From positions 17,192 to 81,191 of the forward strand of contig WTXG01000171.1 of assembly GCA_022496185.1 (NCBI GenBank): a stretch of DNA of 64,000 bases, written 5' to 3'. The stretch is from Multifurca ochricompacta. Its lineage: Eukaryota > Basidiomycota > Agaricomycetes > Russulales > Russulaceae. The notes under the pieces were generated by a model. The model was not told the DNA's origin. It saw only the letters and a program-made list of their open reading frames with translations, and did not search any database. This document shows, piece by piece, positions 1 to 9,989 of the stretch (the first letter of the stretch is position 1; the number at the start of each line of letters is the position of its first letter). Both the position numbers and the translations under genes were made by a program.

Positions 1-125
1 AAACCCGCGCCAATCCATGACACCGCGATTACGGGTACGGTATTGCCGCGGGTGCTAAGAATTCACACCGTACGCGTACCCGTGAAACCCGTGTACCACA
101 TACCGCGGGTTTACCCGCACCCGTT
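1..125. repeat. CpG-rich repeat built from CGGGTA / TACCCG words
   Basis: The first 125 bases are dense in short inverted and direct copies of acccg/cgggt words (for example cgggtacggtattgccgcgg near 33 and its partial inverse near 100). No reading frame fits. The reverse complement shows the same order of words as the repeat at 19758-19862, where the CG steps are mostly replaced by TG or CA. I read both as copies of one dispersed repeat; the family is unknown. Confidence 0.45.
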
Positions 126-1325
126 AACAGTGACTGGAGCATAAGATTGGTTGAAACTCACAGTTTCCTGCATTTACCGGATCCTCGGGACAATTTCGAG
201 TTGATACGATGTCGGCCACACATTCCGAACATGGGACGCTTCTGGGGTTTCCCTCTTGCGGATGGCACCTTGTCCCCTGCGGTGCGGTTAACTGGAGGTG
301 GCATCCCTCATTAGCTTTGAACAAGGCTAAGAAGTAGGTCGCCGGTTCCTGAACTAGTGGATTTCTGAATTCGATCATTATCTATATGTAGGACAACGTT
401 CCGCGCAACAAAGTCGACATGCTGACAGGTATACCGTCAGGGTTAGCGAGGAGCCATCCCGGCCACCCTTTCAACAACAATAAGTGTCAAAAAGTCATCA
501 TATGTGCGGTGTCGGGAGTTAAATGAGAGCGACTAAGTCTTCTGAGGTGAAAAGACTGAAGTATCTGACTACGCGTGACGTTTGTTTTCAAGATGGGTTA
601 TGTGCAAACCAACAATCAACCATAAAATATAATTTCTAGTACAGTACGGTATTAAATGGCTCCTTAGCGCTCTAGCTTTGCATTGTGCCCGGGCCGTGGG
701 TAGTAGGAGAGGATACCATGCTACTTTTCAAGGTGCCACTGACTGAAAGCCTACTTCTCTCTCAGACGAAATGTTTCAAAAACGATGGCGCTTCTAAAGG
801 AGTCTTAAGCGCACTATACCAAAATTAACCAATCCATCCAAGTCAAGGTCGGGTACAAGTAGCATAGGAAGGGTGCTGTAAATATTTGAAAGCGACGGCA
901 CGTTTTTAGGCCCGATCCTGATACTCAAAGTTGCCGCTTCTTGGCGCAAAGGCTAACAGGAGGGCTGAGGCTAACTTCTCGTACCGTCTTGTCGGGAGCG
1001 GATCAGTAACCAAATGGTTGGTCTGCGACCTTTGCCCATCCTCAACAACCTTCTCGATATCCTGAATGTGCCCACTTGTCCCTCATACCCCTAATTCGCC
1101 CCTCCTGCTGCTCAACTGAAGCCCTCAAGTTCTCTTCCGTGGCTGGCCTTTCCAAAGAGGAGGTGAAGACACTTGCTGACTAAGTCAACAGGCCTTTTGG
1201 TGGGCCCCAAACCCGCACCTCCTAATTTGAAAGCCCTGATTGAAACCTGTACAGGACTCGCACTCCGAAGCACAGAAATAGGCACGCAAACTAGCCCTGC
1301 ACGAAATAGAGTCAAACCCCCTTTT
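126..1325. other. Intergenic, no supported gene
   Basis: Only short open frames without recognisable motifs occur here. I see no tRNA-like fold, no tandem repeat and no splice-compatible coding pattern. The right end may still belong to the decayed LINE described next. Confidence 0.5.
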
Positions 1326-1800
1326 CACAGCGGCGTACTGCCGCGAGGAGGCACGCAAACGCGCCGATAAAAAATGGGCCACAGACTGGCTCGCTGATAG
1401 GAGAAAACGTCCACAAGACCACACCTTCATCCGCACCCACCATCACAGACGCACCCAACGGGAAAAACCATACTCTCTTCACTGCTGCAACTACCACTGG
1501 AGGCAAAAACAACAGGACCCCACTCTACTCACGACACACGACCTCCACAGCTCTAAGGTGGGCCGTCGGTCATGCGTTCGTAAGTGACTACACAATACGA
1601 TTTCGGCCGAAAACCCCTCGGGATGAACTCACATGCCCATGTGACGCCACATCACTGCATTCCATGAAACACGTCCTTCTCCATTGCCCATCCCACGCCG
1701 CTCTATGCCATGAACTCGACATCCACCAGATAAACCCGCTTTCCATGCCTACTTCCATGGAAGAGCCCATACCTTTTAACATTTCTACAACATACACGGG
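1326..1800 (+). pseudogene. Remnant of a LINE (non-LTR retrotransposon) C-terminus
   Basis: Two plus-strand frames carry pieces resembling the end of fungal LINE polyproteins. Around 1335-1440 there is a basic Glu/Arg/Lys/Trp-rich stretch (REEARKRADKKW). In another frame at about 1570-1740 comes GHAFVSDYTIRFRP followed by a cysteine-histidine cluster (CPCDATSLHSMKHVLLHC). Such a cluster is typical of the zinc knuckle after the RT/RNase H region of basidiomycete LINEs. Frame changes and stops separate the pieces, so this is a dead fragment. No 5' part, poly(A) tail or target duplication was found. The family assignment rests on motif resemblance only. Confidence 0.5.
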
Positions 1801-3634
1801 CTACCTTCAAACCTGTAAATCAAAGAATCTCTGAAGACCACAGATGACCGGCGGCATTAGATGGACAACAAGTCCGTAACCAATGTATCTTCATTTGACT
1901 CCAAATCATAATGGCTTATCCCACCAAACCTGACTAATTATTACTGTTGATGGTCTCCTACATGTGTAGTGTCATAACTTATTCAACTATCTTTATGGCT
2001 CACTCAAATGTATTTACTGAGGCACCTGAAGTAGATATGGCTGCTCTTGTTTTGATGAGCCACACGCAGAATGAAAATTGGATCAAAAAAAAACCCCCCG
2101 CACCTCCCCTTCAGAAGCCCCTTCTCCAAGACTCCCTTCCTGCGCCATACTCCATCGCCGTTGTCAAACAGCGAACCACGCTCCGTCTAGTCGTCTCATC
2201 CCTCAAGACTGCCTGTGGGTGGCCGACTCCTGTGGCTGTGAAAAGGACGTCATATCCATACAGAAATCGCTAAAACAAAACCTTCTTGGAAGCTGAACAA
2301 GAATAGACAGGTAGATAAAGAAGAGAATATCAAGACAGGAACTTGGCAAACAGTCAACGTGTCCATCCCATTTATGACGGCTTGCCAACAATTGCACGTT
2401 GAAGTGCGCTCGCCTGTTGCAGATAGGGGAGGCAAACGGTCGTAATTAGGCCAGGATTTTGCATGCCTCACTGTTTGTATTTGTCATTGCCGTTCCATTC
2501 TGAAATATGGGTTCGAAACAGAACCTATGTACTTGTATCTCAAAGCTATGGATTGTCCAGAGGCGTGGAACGATCGAGAACGGGGTTCGTGCTGATCCCC
2601 GGAAGATCAGCAATGCGCGACTTGTCTGGCGGGGTCATTGGGAATTGAGCAGGGCACGCATGCTCCTAATGCAGGATTTTGAAACTCAGGCCATGGTTAG
2701 ACATGGCCATTCGAGAGGACGCTAACAATGGGGTTGAAGAGAGCCAAGTGGCAGGGAAAGTAATAGAGATGGTGGTGGTTCGAGGGAAAGCCATGGGCGG
2801 CCATACTCCAATGCGGGTAGGGCAGATTTGATGTGTTAACGCGAAGACGACTACCAACTGAGGAGGATCGTCTGAAACTTCTTCAAACCTAAGCGTTCCT
2901 AGTAATTGTCAGTCACAGGCACCGCACGGGTATCAGACGAAAGCTTAAACGACGATTCCATGTGGGTATTGAAGAAGAGAGAACACTTTGGGATAAGGAA
3001 AGACATGACACTGGTTGGTGTTTCAATGTTCGAATAGACTCTACAGGAAATTTCTAAACGTCAAATATTCTGCAGGTCTCCACGCGAGCGGGCCAGATGA
3101 GTGGATAGCATGCTGGTGTAGTGTGGGAAGGGAAGTCGGAAAGTTGTTATGTTGACGGCGGCACGTGAGTAGTCCCGTGGCTCAACTTAACATAATAGCA
3201 CAACATCAACTCATCCCGCAAGGGGAGACACGCGCTTTTCAACAGTCAACGTGTCAGGCATCTTCTCAAGAAAAGGTGAATCTGGTGGCATCGAAACTGC
3301 CTTTCTGAGTGGATCGTTAATGAAGAGAGTGAAGAGCATTTGCGAAGCCATAATTGTCCTGGACGCTTTTAAAGCCCAACTACAACACACTTACTGGAAC
3401 TCTGTTCAGAATTAATCATTATGAGACTCCATTACGAGATGCAAAGCCCTCTTCGCTTGATGTCCATTCAGTTGCGTACGTACACTCTGGAAGACACCGC
3501 GATTCCAATTCAATATCTCGGACGGAGTCCTGACATGCCCCTTAAGGAAAAGTAAATGAAAGTATAAACACGACCGAAGAAACTCGTTTCTTTTGTGGAT
3601 CCCCAAGGATCACGACCCAGCCACGGTCCTAGTT
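1801..3634. other. Intergenic, upstream of first P450
   Basis: There is no coding pattern that I can support. Short open frames here have no motif and no introns consistent with the neighbouring genes. A short A-run plus C-run lies near 2085-2100. The last few hundred bases presumably hold the promoter of the P450 gene, but I see no clear TATA box. Confidence 0.45.
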
Positions 3635-5754
3635 ATGGCCTCTCTCCTGTCTATCCTCGACCTGATTGTTCTGCTATCCTCTCTCATTGCTTTTCAGGCT
3701 GTACGAGACTATCGAAGACGAGGCGGGGTACCATATCCTCCTGGCCCACGACCCTTACCCGTAATCGGCAATCTTCTCCATATTCCAAAGGAGTATTCCT
3801 GGCTCGCGTACACCCAATATTCGAAGAAATATGGTACGAGCGAGTCACTCTTCCTCATGCCTTCGTTTAAAATATACGTTCCAGGGGGTGTCATTTCCTT
3901 CCGCGTATTCGGGCAAGTCATCATCGTATTGAACACCATCAAAGCCGCCAAAGATTTGCTTGAGAAGCGCGGAGAAATCTACTCTGATCGACCTGAAATT
4001 CCAATCTATGACATGTACGAAATTAAATTACGCGTTCGTACCATCAGCTAACATTTTTCAGGATGGAATGGCACTGGGTTCTGCCAACGGCGAGATATGG
4101 GGATACTTGGCGTCCAGCGCGTAGGTTGCTTGACCGTGGCCTTCGCCCAGGGGCTGCAGCATCATATCGCCCAATGCAACAGGCGAGGGCACGTGTACTC
4201 ATGACTCGGCTATTGGCGAGCCCGGATAAGTGGGAGGACCACATCGAGTTGTCAGTGACACACTTTTTTGGCTACCCATCCATCAATTAATTTATTATTA
4301 GGCTACAAGGGGAGCTACTATTAGACATGACGTATGGTTACAAGGTACCGGACCGGCAGGACAGAAAGTTCGACATGGCAAAACGATTGAGTGAATTTGG
4401 GACGACATTAGTACTTCCCGGTGCTTCGCTGGTCAATCATTTCCCTTTTTGTAAGTGGTCTCTTTCATACGGTATACAAGTCTCACAGTGACCTCAGTGC
4501 GTCACATCCCTGAATGGTTGCCACGGTTCAGCTACAAGCCGCTTGCCCGCTACGGCCATGCCATGGGGGTGGAGGTCGTGAACGAACCAATTCACTTTGT
4601 GAAAGAAAGTATTGTAAGAAATGTCACAAGGTATCTCTGAAAAGGCTCACAGAATTTACCGTAGCTCAGGGGCACAGCACGGCCCTCACTTGCTCTCCAA
4701 AATTTACAAGAGATAGAAAAGCTAAGTGGATCAGACCGTGACAAGGCAGAAAGAGTGGTCTCCGGAGCTTTGGCCTCGCTGTATTCAGGTGAGTAATTGC
4801 TGCGACCCTGTTATCCTGATCTGATTGAAATAAATTTCCCAGCCGGGTCCGACACCGTATGTCGCCAGAACATCTATTTATATGCGTGCTGACATGTGGC
4901 TCAACCTTCCAGACCGTCTCAGCCACGTTGACGTTCTTCCTCGCGTGTTTGCTCCACCCCGAAATACAGAAGAAGGCTCAGGAAGAAATAGATGCTGCTA
5001 CTGGGCGCGAGCGACTTCCGTCTTTTGAGGACCGTCCAAGGTTACCTTTTATTGATGCGATATGCAAGGAAGTTTTGAGGTGGATGCCCGTGACACCCCT
5101 CGGTGCGTGTTGTCAATATCGACTTGGCACGTATCTGAATACGTCCATACTTCATAGCGGTTCCTCACGCAGTCACACAAGATGATGTTTATGAGGGCCT
5201 TTTCATACCCAAGGGTACGTGGCCTCTGTCTATCAGGTGGCCTCGAGGTTTGCTGATGCGGTTATTACCAGGTGCGATAGTTTTTGGAAACACCTGGTAA
5301 GGTGTTTTTTCTGTACCACTTGCGGTAGCTTCATTTATTCGCAGGGCAATCCTACATGACCCAAATGAGTACCAAGATCCGGACGCGTTTAAACCAGAAC
5401 GATTCCTCGACTCTAACGGACACTTGCGCGACGATCCAAACTTAACATCAGCATTTGGATATGGAAAGCGTATCTGCCCTGGAAGGCATTTTGTAGATGC
5501 GACGTTGTTTATCACTGTTGCATCTTTACTTTCGGTTTTCAATATCAAGAAGCGGAAAGAGGACGAAGATGGCCCATTTCGCTACACATATATAGGAGAC
5601 TCGGTAATAAGGTATATCATCTATTTGTAGTGCTCAAAGAAAGAAAGAAAAACTAATTGTTATTTTCAGTCATCCAGACCGATTTGGGTGCTCTGTTGTC
5701 CCCCGGGACAAAATAGCGGAAGAACTCATCAACGCGGATACCTTGTCACGTTGA
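3635..5754 (+). CDS. Cytochrome P450 monooxygenase (OrdA-like class), intact
   Basis: Twelve exons joined by 11 short introns give a 1545-nt coding sequence (514 residues), the usual size for a microsomal fungal P450. The start at 3635 gives a hydrophobic N-terminal anchor, then a basic DYRRRGG patch and the proline-rich hinge PYPPGPRPLPVIGN. Key sites are the C-helix WRPAR, the I-helix AGSDTT (split over a 14-nt exon at 4843-4856), the K-helix ExxR in KEVLRW, KPERF, and the heme loop FGYGKRICPG with its cysteine ligand. Exons: 3635-3833, 3885-4014, 4062-4250, 4302-4450, 4498-4613, 4665-4788, 4843-4856, 4913-5102, 5158-5214, 5272-5296, 5345-5611, 5670-5754. It would act at the ER with an NADPH-P450 reductase; the substrate is unknown. 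A close paralog lies at 9990. Confidence 0.93.
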
Positions 5755-6727
5755 CTGCTTATAATAATAATTCCAGTTTATCTATGTACTTGTTATGACC
5801 TTAGGACGTTTTTACGAGAACATAGTTTCATTTTTGACGGCAGTTTGAGGATCACACCAGCGAGGTGCCACCCGCCGAGAAGGCTAAAGGCTAAAGGCAT
5901 TACGGAGGACAGAACGGAGAACTCGGAACCTCGGAACCTTCAACCCGCGGCCCGGAATGGCCCGGATGCAAGACCATGATGGGCCGTGCCCAAATCAGCA
6001 AGTCACCCCTCTCCCTCCCCCTTCTCCTTAGCTCTGGGTCGATTCGTCGATTCGCAAGCTGCTCCACTCCACATCTGAGTTACGAAATGATATCTACTGT
6101 TTTTATTCATCTGCGTTGCGTTCTGCACTTGTGTTTTCCGATGACCGCCGAGGCTGCAATAGTTGTGGCTGAGCCAACATAGCACTCCATTTCATTGTTT
6201 CTGGGCTTTCATGCTCCAGTGCACACACATTTAAGGCGACGACGCCATGTCTCATTCGACACTCGGAAACGACCCAAAATTCTGAGAGTCGTCTTCAGGT
6301 TTTTTCGGGCCTGCCATTAGTTGTAGTGGCGCACAGATCCGGGCCAACGATTGGACTTTCTACTTGGCTTCTCCCAACCTTGGAATTCATGTGTACATTC
6401 TAATGAAAGACCGCCGACCTACCTGCATTTCCGACCCTAATACCTCGAGTCTCAAGTCTCCATGCTCGCGAAATGCAATGGTACTACTACTTGGAAAGTA
6501 GAGTATTTTCCTCGTCATTTAATTCCTCGTGTCTCCTATACGAAGAGCTTCGTAAATTACTGATCTCGTATTCTCGGACTATTTAAGACCCTCATTACCT
6601 GCAAGGGACAACTTTACCTTATCCCACTTACCTTTCCGCTCATACCACCAACCAACCAATTGACAAGTAACTAAGTTCCAAGCAATCGGAACTTAGTTAT
6701 TTTTTTTACGACCACCCCCCTCCCGCA
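5755..6727. other. Intergenic between P450 and kinase
   Basis: No gene is supported. Near 5880-5940 there are short direct duplications (aaggct repeated, ctcggaac repeated). The last 150 bases before the kinase ATG are pyrimidine-rich, as is common in basidiomycete promoters. Small open frames at 5976-6185 on both strands have no motif. Confidence 0.5.
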
Positions 6728-7942
6728 ATGCCTTCTTATCCTGCGCGTGCATCCCAGCTTCTGGGACAGACCATCGACAACGGTGCGCTCAGGATTGAAG
6801 CAATTCTGGGTGCGGGGGCCTTCGGTGTTGTTTATCGTGCAATCGATACGCAAACTGGAGTGCAGTATGCCGTCAAGCGAGTAGAGAAGGACGGTTCAGC
6901 CTACTATCACACCCGCGAGAGGGAGCTTCATGCACGAGTGTCATCCCATCCTCACGTTCTTACGTTCCACCGTGAGATAAACGCGGGTCGTTATGCCTTT
7001 TATGTCTATGACCTTTGCGCTGGCGACCTTCACTCAGTCATCAGGAAGCTGTCGTTCTTCCGGGAGGATGAGCTCATCAAGCGCGTCTTCATTCAAATCA
7101 TAGACGCGCTCGAATATTCCCATTCTCGTGGCGTCTATCACCGGGATCTAAAGCCCGAGAACATTCTCGTCTCCGCGCAAAGTGGAGATATTGATGTCTT
7201 CCTTGCCGACTTTGGTCTTGCCACCACTAACAAATTGACGGCATCGTCGTGTGGAACTCCGTGCTTTATGGGCCCAGGTATGCGTCTCCATGCATTTCAC
7301 TTTTTATTTGCTAAGACCCTAGCAGAGTCACTGGTGCCGCATCACAAGCCATACTCTACAATTCAAGGGGATGTTTGGGCACTCGGTTGCATTCTTGCAG
7401 AGATGATTGCCAACGTACGCCCGTGGACATTGGCTACTCCGGAAGATAAAGATTACAATGATTACATGATGGATCGCACCATTCTGTTCGATGTCCTCCC
7501 TGTGTCGTACCCTGCGTATTTGCTCCTGCGCAAGATTTTCGGTACCAAGCCGGAGCATCGACCCTCACTCGCTACCATCCGCATGGAGGTGCTCATGATG
7601 GACACGTTCTTCCTCACTGACGAGGAGGCAGCAGAATGCGGCTGGAGCGATCGCATTGAAAAGAAGAAGATGCGTAAGTTGTGCGTATACGGTGGTGCTG
7701 CCGTTTCGTCCCGTCGCTCTTCGGTCACGTCCTCTGGTTCCAACTACGAGTCATGCACGGAGACACCATCGTCAGCCTCGCGCTATTCGTATGGCTCATC
7801 ATCATCGGCATTCGACTCGAGCTCAGCTGAGTCGAGTCAACGACTCGTTACGCCTCCTGCTCCAGCAGCAGTAGAGGTTTTCCATACCATTGAAAAGGCG
7901 TCAAGTCGCCTGGAACTAGCACCGCGCCTGGCCACTGCTTAG
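6728..7942 (+). CDS. Serine/threonine protein kinase, Ran1/Sks1-like
   Basis: The frame is open over 404 codons and holds a complete kinase domain: glycine loop GAGAFGVVYRA, VAIK-type lysine in YAVKRV, catalytic HRDLKPEN, magnesium-binding DFGLA, and an activation segment starting GTPCFMGP. I place a 48-bp intron at 7278-7325 (GT...CAG). Removing it joins MGP to E and restores the APE-type motif (GPE), followed by DVWALG. The spliced protein would have about 388 residues, then a Ser-rich tail (about residues 310-370) after the domain. The combination of CGTPCFM and the following region recalls fungal Ran1/Sks1-type kinases; this sub-family call is tentative. It lies between two P450 paralogs but need not share their function. 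Confidence 0.88.
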   Translation: MPSYPARASQLLGQTIDNGALRIEAILGAGAFGVVYRAIDTQTGVQYAVKRVEKDGSAYYHTRERELHARVSSHPHVLTFHREINAGRYAFYVYDLCAGDLHSVIRKLSFFREDELIKRVFIQIIDALEYSHSRGVYHRDLKPENILVSAQSGDIDVFLADFGLATTNKLTASSCGTPCFMGPGMRLHAFHFLFAKTLAESLVPHHKPYSTIQGDVWALGCILAEMIANVRPWTLATPEDKDYNDYMMDRTILFDVLPVSYPAYLLLRKIFGTKPEHRPSLATIRMEVLMMDTFFLTDEEAAECGWSDRIEKKKMRKLCVYGGAAVSSRRSSVTSSGSNYESCTETPSSASRYSYGSSSSAFDSSSAESSQRLVTPPAPAAVEVFHTIEKASSRLELAPRLATA

Positions 7943-8374
7943 ACTTGGTTTTGATTTAGCGATTGATATATCAAACACAGACATTGGACTCCTTGATGGA
8001 CCTAGTTTACGATATGTTACGATTTGTCGGACCATAACGGACATGTCACGATTAACTTATACTAAGCCTTGTATACCTATATAGAACAATGGAAATAGCC
8101 TTTCGAGTTTGCTCTTGCTTTGACTTTGAATGCTAGCCGTTTGCCACATTTGAAGGATGCAAAGGGCGATCAGTGTACACACAAGCGGAGGATAAGACGT
8201 GGAGATGAGAAAGACAAGGACAAGGTAGTCATTAGCTTGGCCCCTAAATTGGTGAGTCCCTGGTCCCTAGTGTCTCTTTCAATGCCAGGTGGGACTGGTG
8301 GCCCGGGATCACACAGCCTTGCGACAGACTGGCACTGGCAAGCTGTGGAAAGATCTTATAGCCGACGGCATGTT

Positions 8375-8425
8375 CTTCACTGGTGCCACCAAGTGCACTT
8401 GGCACTTGGTGGCACCCAAGTGAAG
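8375..8425. repeat. Near-perfect 51-bp inverted repeat (hairpin)
   Basis: The left arm cttcact plus ggtgccaccaagtgc is mirrored by gcacttggtggcacc plus caagtgaag around a 5-base loop acttg. The inner 15 bp pair perfectly and the outer arm pairs with one bulge. It is not followed by a T run that would suggest a terminator. It may be a small foldback or MITE relic. Confidence 0.6.
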
Positions 8426-8572
8426 GCCATTGTGATATTTGTTCACAGGCACAGCAACAAGTACGTAGGCATCATTCCGCCCTCCTTGCAATGTCACTGT
8501 TAGGATCGAGTCCACCGGAATGCATGGGGACAGCTTTTTCGTCAGTGTTAAATCTTTTGTGCACTAGGAAGC

Positions 8573-8581
<9 letters not shown>

Positions 8582-8607
<26 letters not shown>
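8582..8607. repeat. CA/TG dinucleotide microsatellite
   Basis: About 13 uninterrupted AC units, with imperfect units extending a few bases to the left. Confidence 0.9.
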
Positions 8608-9989
8608 CCATTCCCAGGCACATCGCCCTGCCTTGTGGGGTGGAAGCGCTGAGACGCACCCGAGTAGCATGGTCGGGCTGTGCTTTTCATTCATCCATTC
8701 GTCTCCCCGCCAAATTTGAAACGGCCTTTGGACAAAAAAGTTTAAACACTTCGACGAAACCGGCCGTTCCCCGAACCTGTTACGTAGAGGTTAAAGACGA
8801 CTTCAGTGTCGTGCTGCATCCAAGGACCAGAAGGAACAAGATTCGATTCAGAAGATGAACCTGAGACATCCTTCGAACAAAATCATCCGCCGACGGCTGG
8901 AGCGCTGTGCCTGTCTCGGTCACTCTTGTCATGTTGCTTCCTTTGCTCTAAGCCTCTGGCCCCTGGCCTCACTACTGGCATAGAGGAGGACATCCCAATT
9001 CGTGTTGTCGCCACCCTAACCACATTTGATTCTCCTGAGCAATCGAAACATTTCTCTCGAGGCCCTTCCCCACAAGTAGACAAGATCAACAACGATCAGC
9101 CCGACAAGGAAGAGCGACCCCCACTCGAGGAACTCGGCGCTCTTACACGTGGTTAGTCAAGCATCCCCCTGAGTACGTTGGCGTCCTTGGGGTTTGATGT
9201 GGAAATAGCGCAGTCCGTGCCTGTCTTTATCTGTGTGCCTTCTTCGAACGGAATTGAAAAGTGAAAAGCAAATCGACGAGCTTGAAAATAAGAATGACCA
9301 CTTCATCAGTGCCTGAGGTTCTGAGGACTGATGCCAAAGTTCTCACACTACTCATCTACCATTTACGTCTTTTGTTTCCATGGTTGCTATGGATCGGGCA
9401 TAACATGTCGTCTGCACCCACAAATTCGGACTACTGGACCAGTTGCTATTTAAAAAAACCTCCGTCCGCTCGAAAAAAGATGAGAGAATTGCGAGAAGCG
9501 CTCTTGAAACCCGGTTGGTCCTCTTCTCGTCCTTTAATTAATGAGCGTTGGTTCCTGGTTATACTTATACTTATTAGGTAGGTAGGTCTCAGAAAATACT
9601 GCCCCACTAAGAAATTTTATGGGCTGGGAAAGGGTGTAGGAGAAAGCAGGTTGGGTCTCGAGCACGATTAAAGTATTGATGTGGACGAGTTTGGATGCGC
9701 ACCCACTTCACTTGCACCCACTCCCACTCATATTGAAAAGGAGTGTGCCGAACGCGGATGTTGATGTTGATGTTTATGTAAGGTTTGATTGCGGCTGCGG
9801 CGGATGGCTGTTTAATCAATCAATCAAAAGAAGAGACTGAGACTAGTTATTATTGTAATGGTCCGGCCTTACTCCTGCTCTAATACACAGCGCCTAAGAA
9901 CCTGATACACGACATGCCCGAATGCGCGTCTGCGGTACATAATCTACTGGTATTCAGACATAATGTGAACTTCAACATTGACCATAGTC

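Larger units (their letters stand above)
7943..9989. other. Intergenic, kinase to second P450
   Basis: No gene is supported. Open frames at 8120-8503 (+) and 8806-9156 (+, 116 codons) show neither motifs nor a coding-like composition that I can trust. The stretch holds a hairpin (8375-8425) and a CA microsatellite (8582-8607), listed separately. Confidence 0.45.

Noticed and set aside
1..125. Telomeric or subtelomeric repeat
   Set aside because: Fungal telomere units such as TTAGGG are absent; the words are palindromic and irregular.
8120..8503. Open frame of 127 codons after the kinase gene
   Set aside because: It runs through the hairpin at 8375-8425 and has no family resemblance.
8806..9156. 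Open frame of 116 codons between kinase and second P450
   Set aside because: No motif, no splice context, mixed composition; likely chance.
9978..9989. Upstream start of the second P450 at 9978
   Set aside because: The codon is TTG; the ATG at 9990 matches the paralog's N-terminus.
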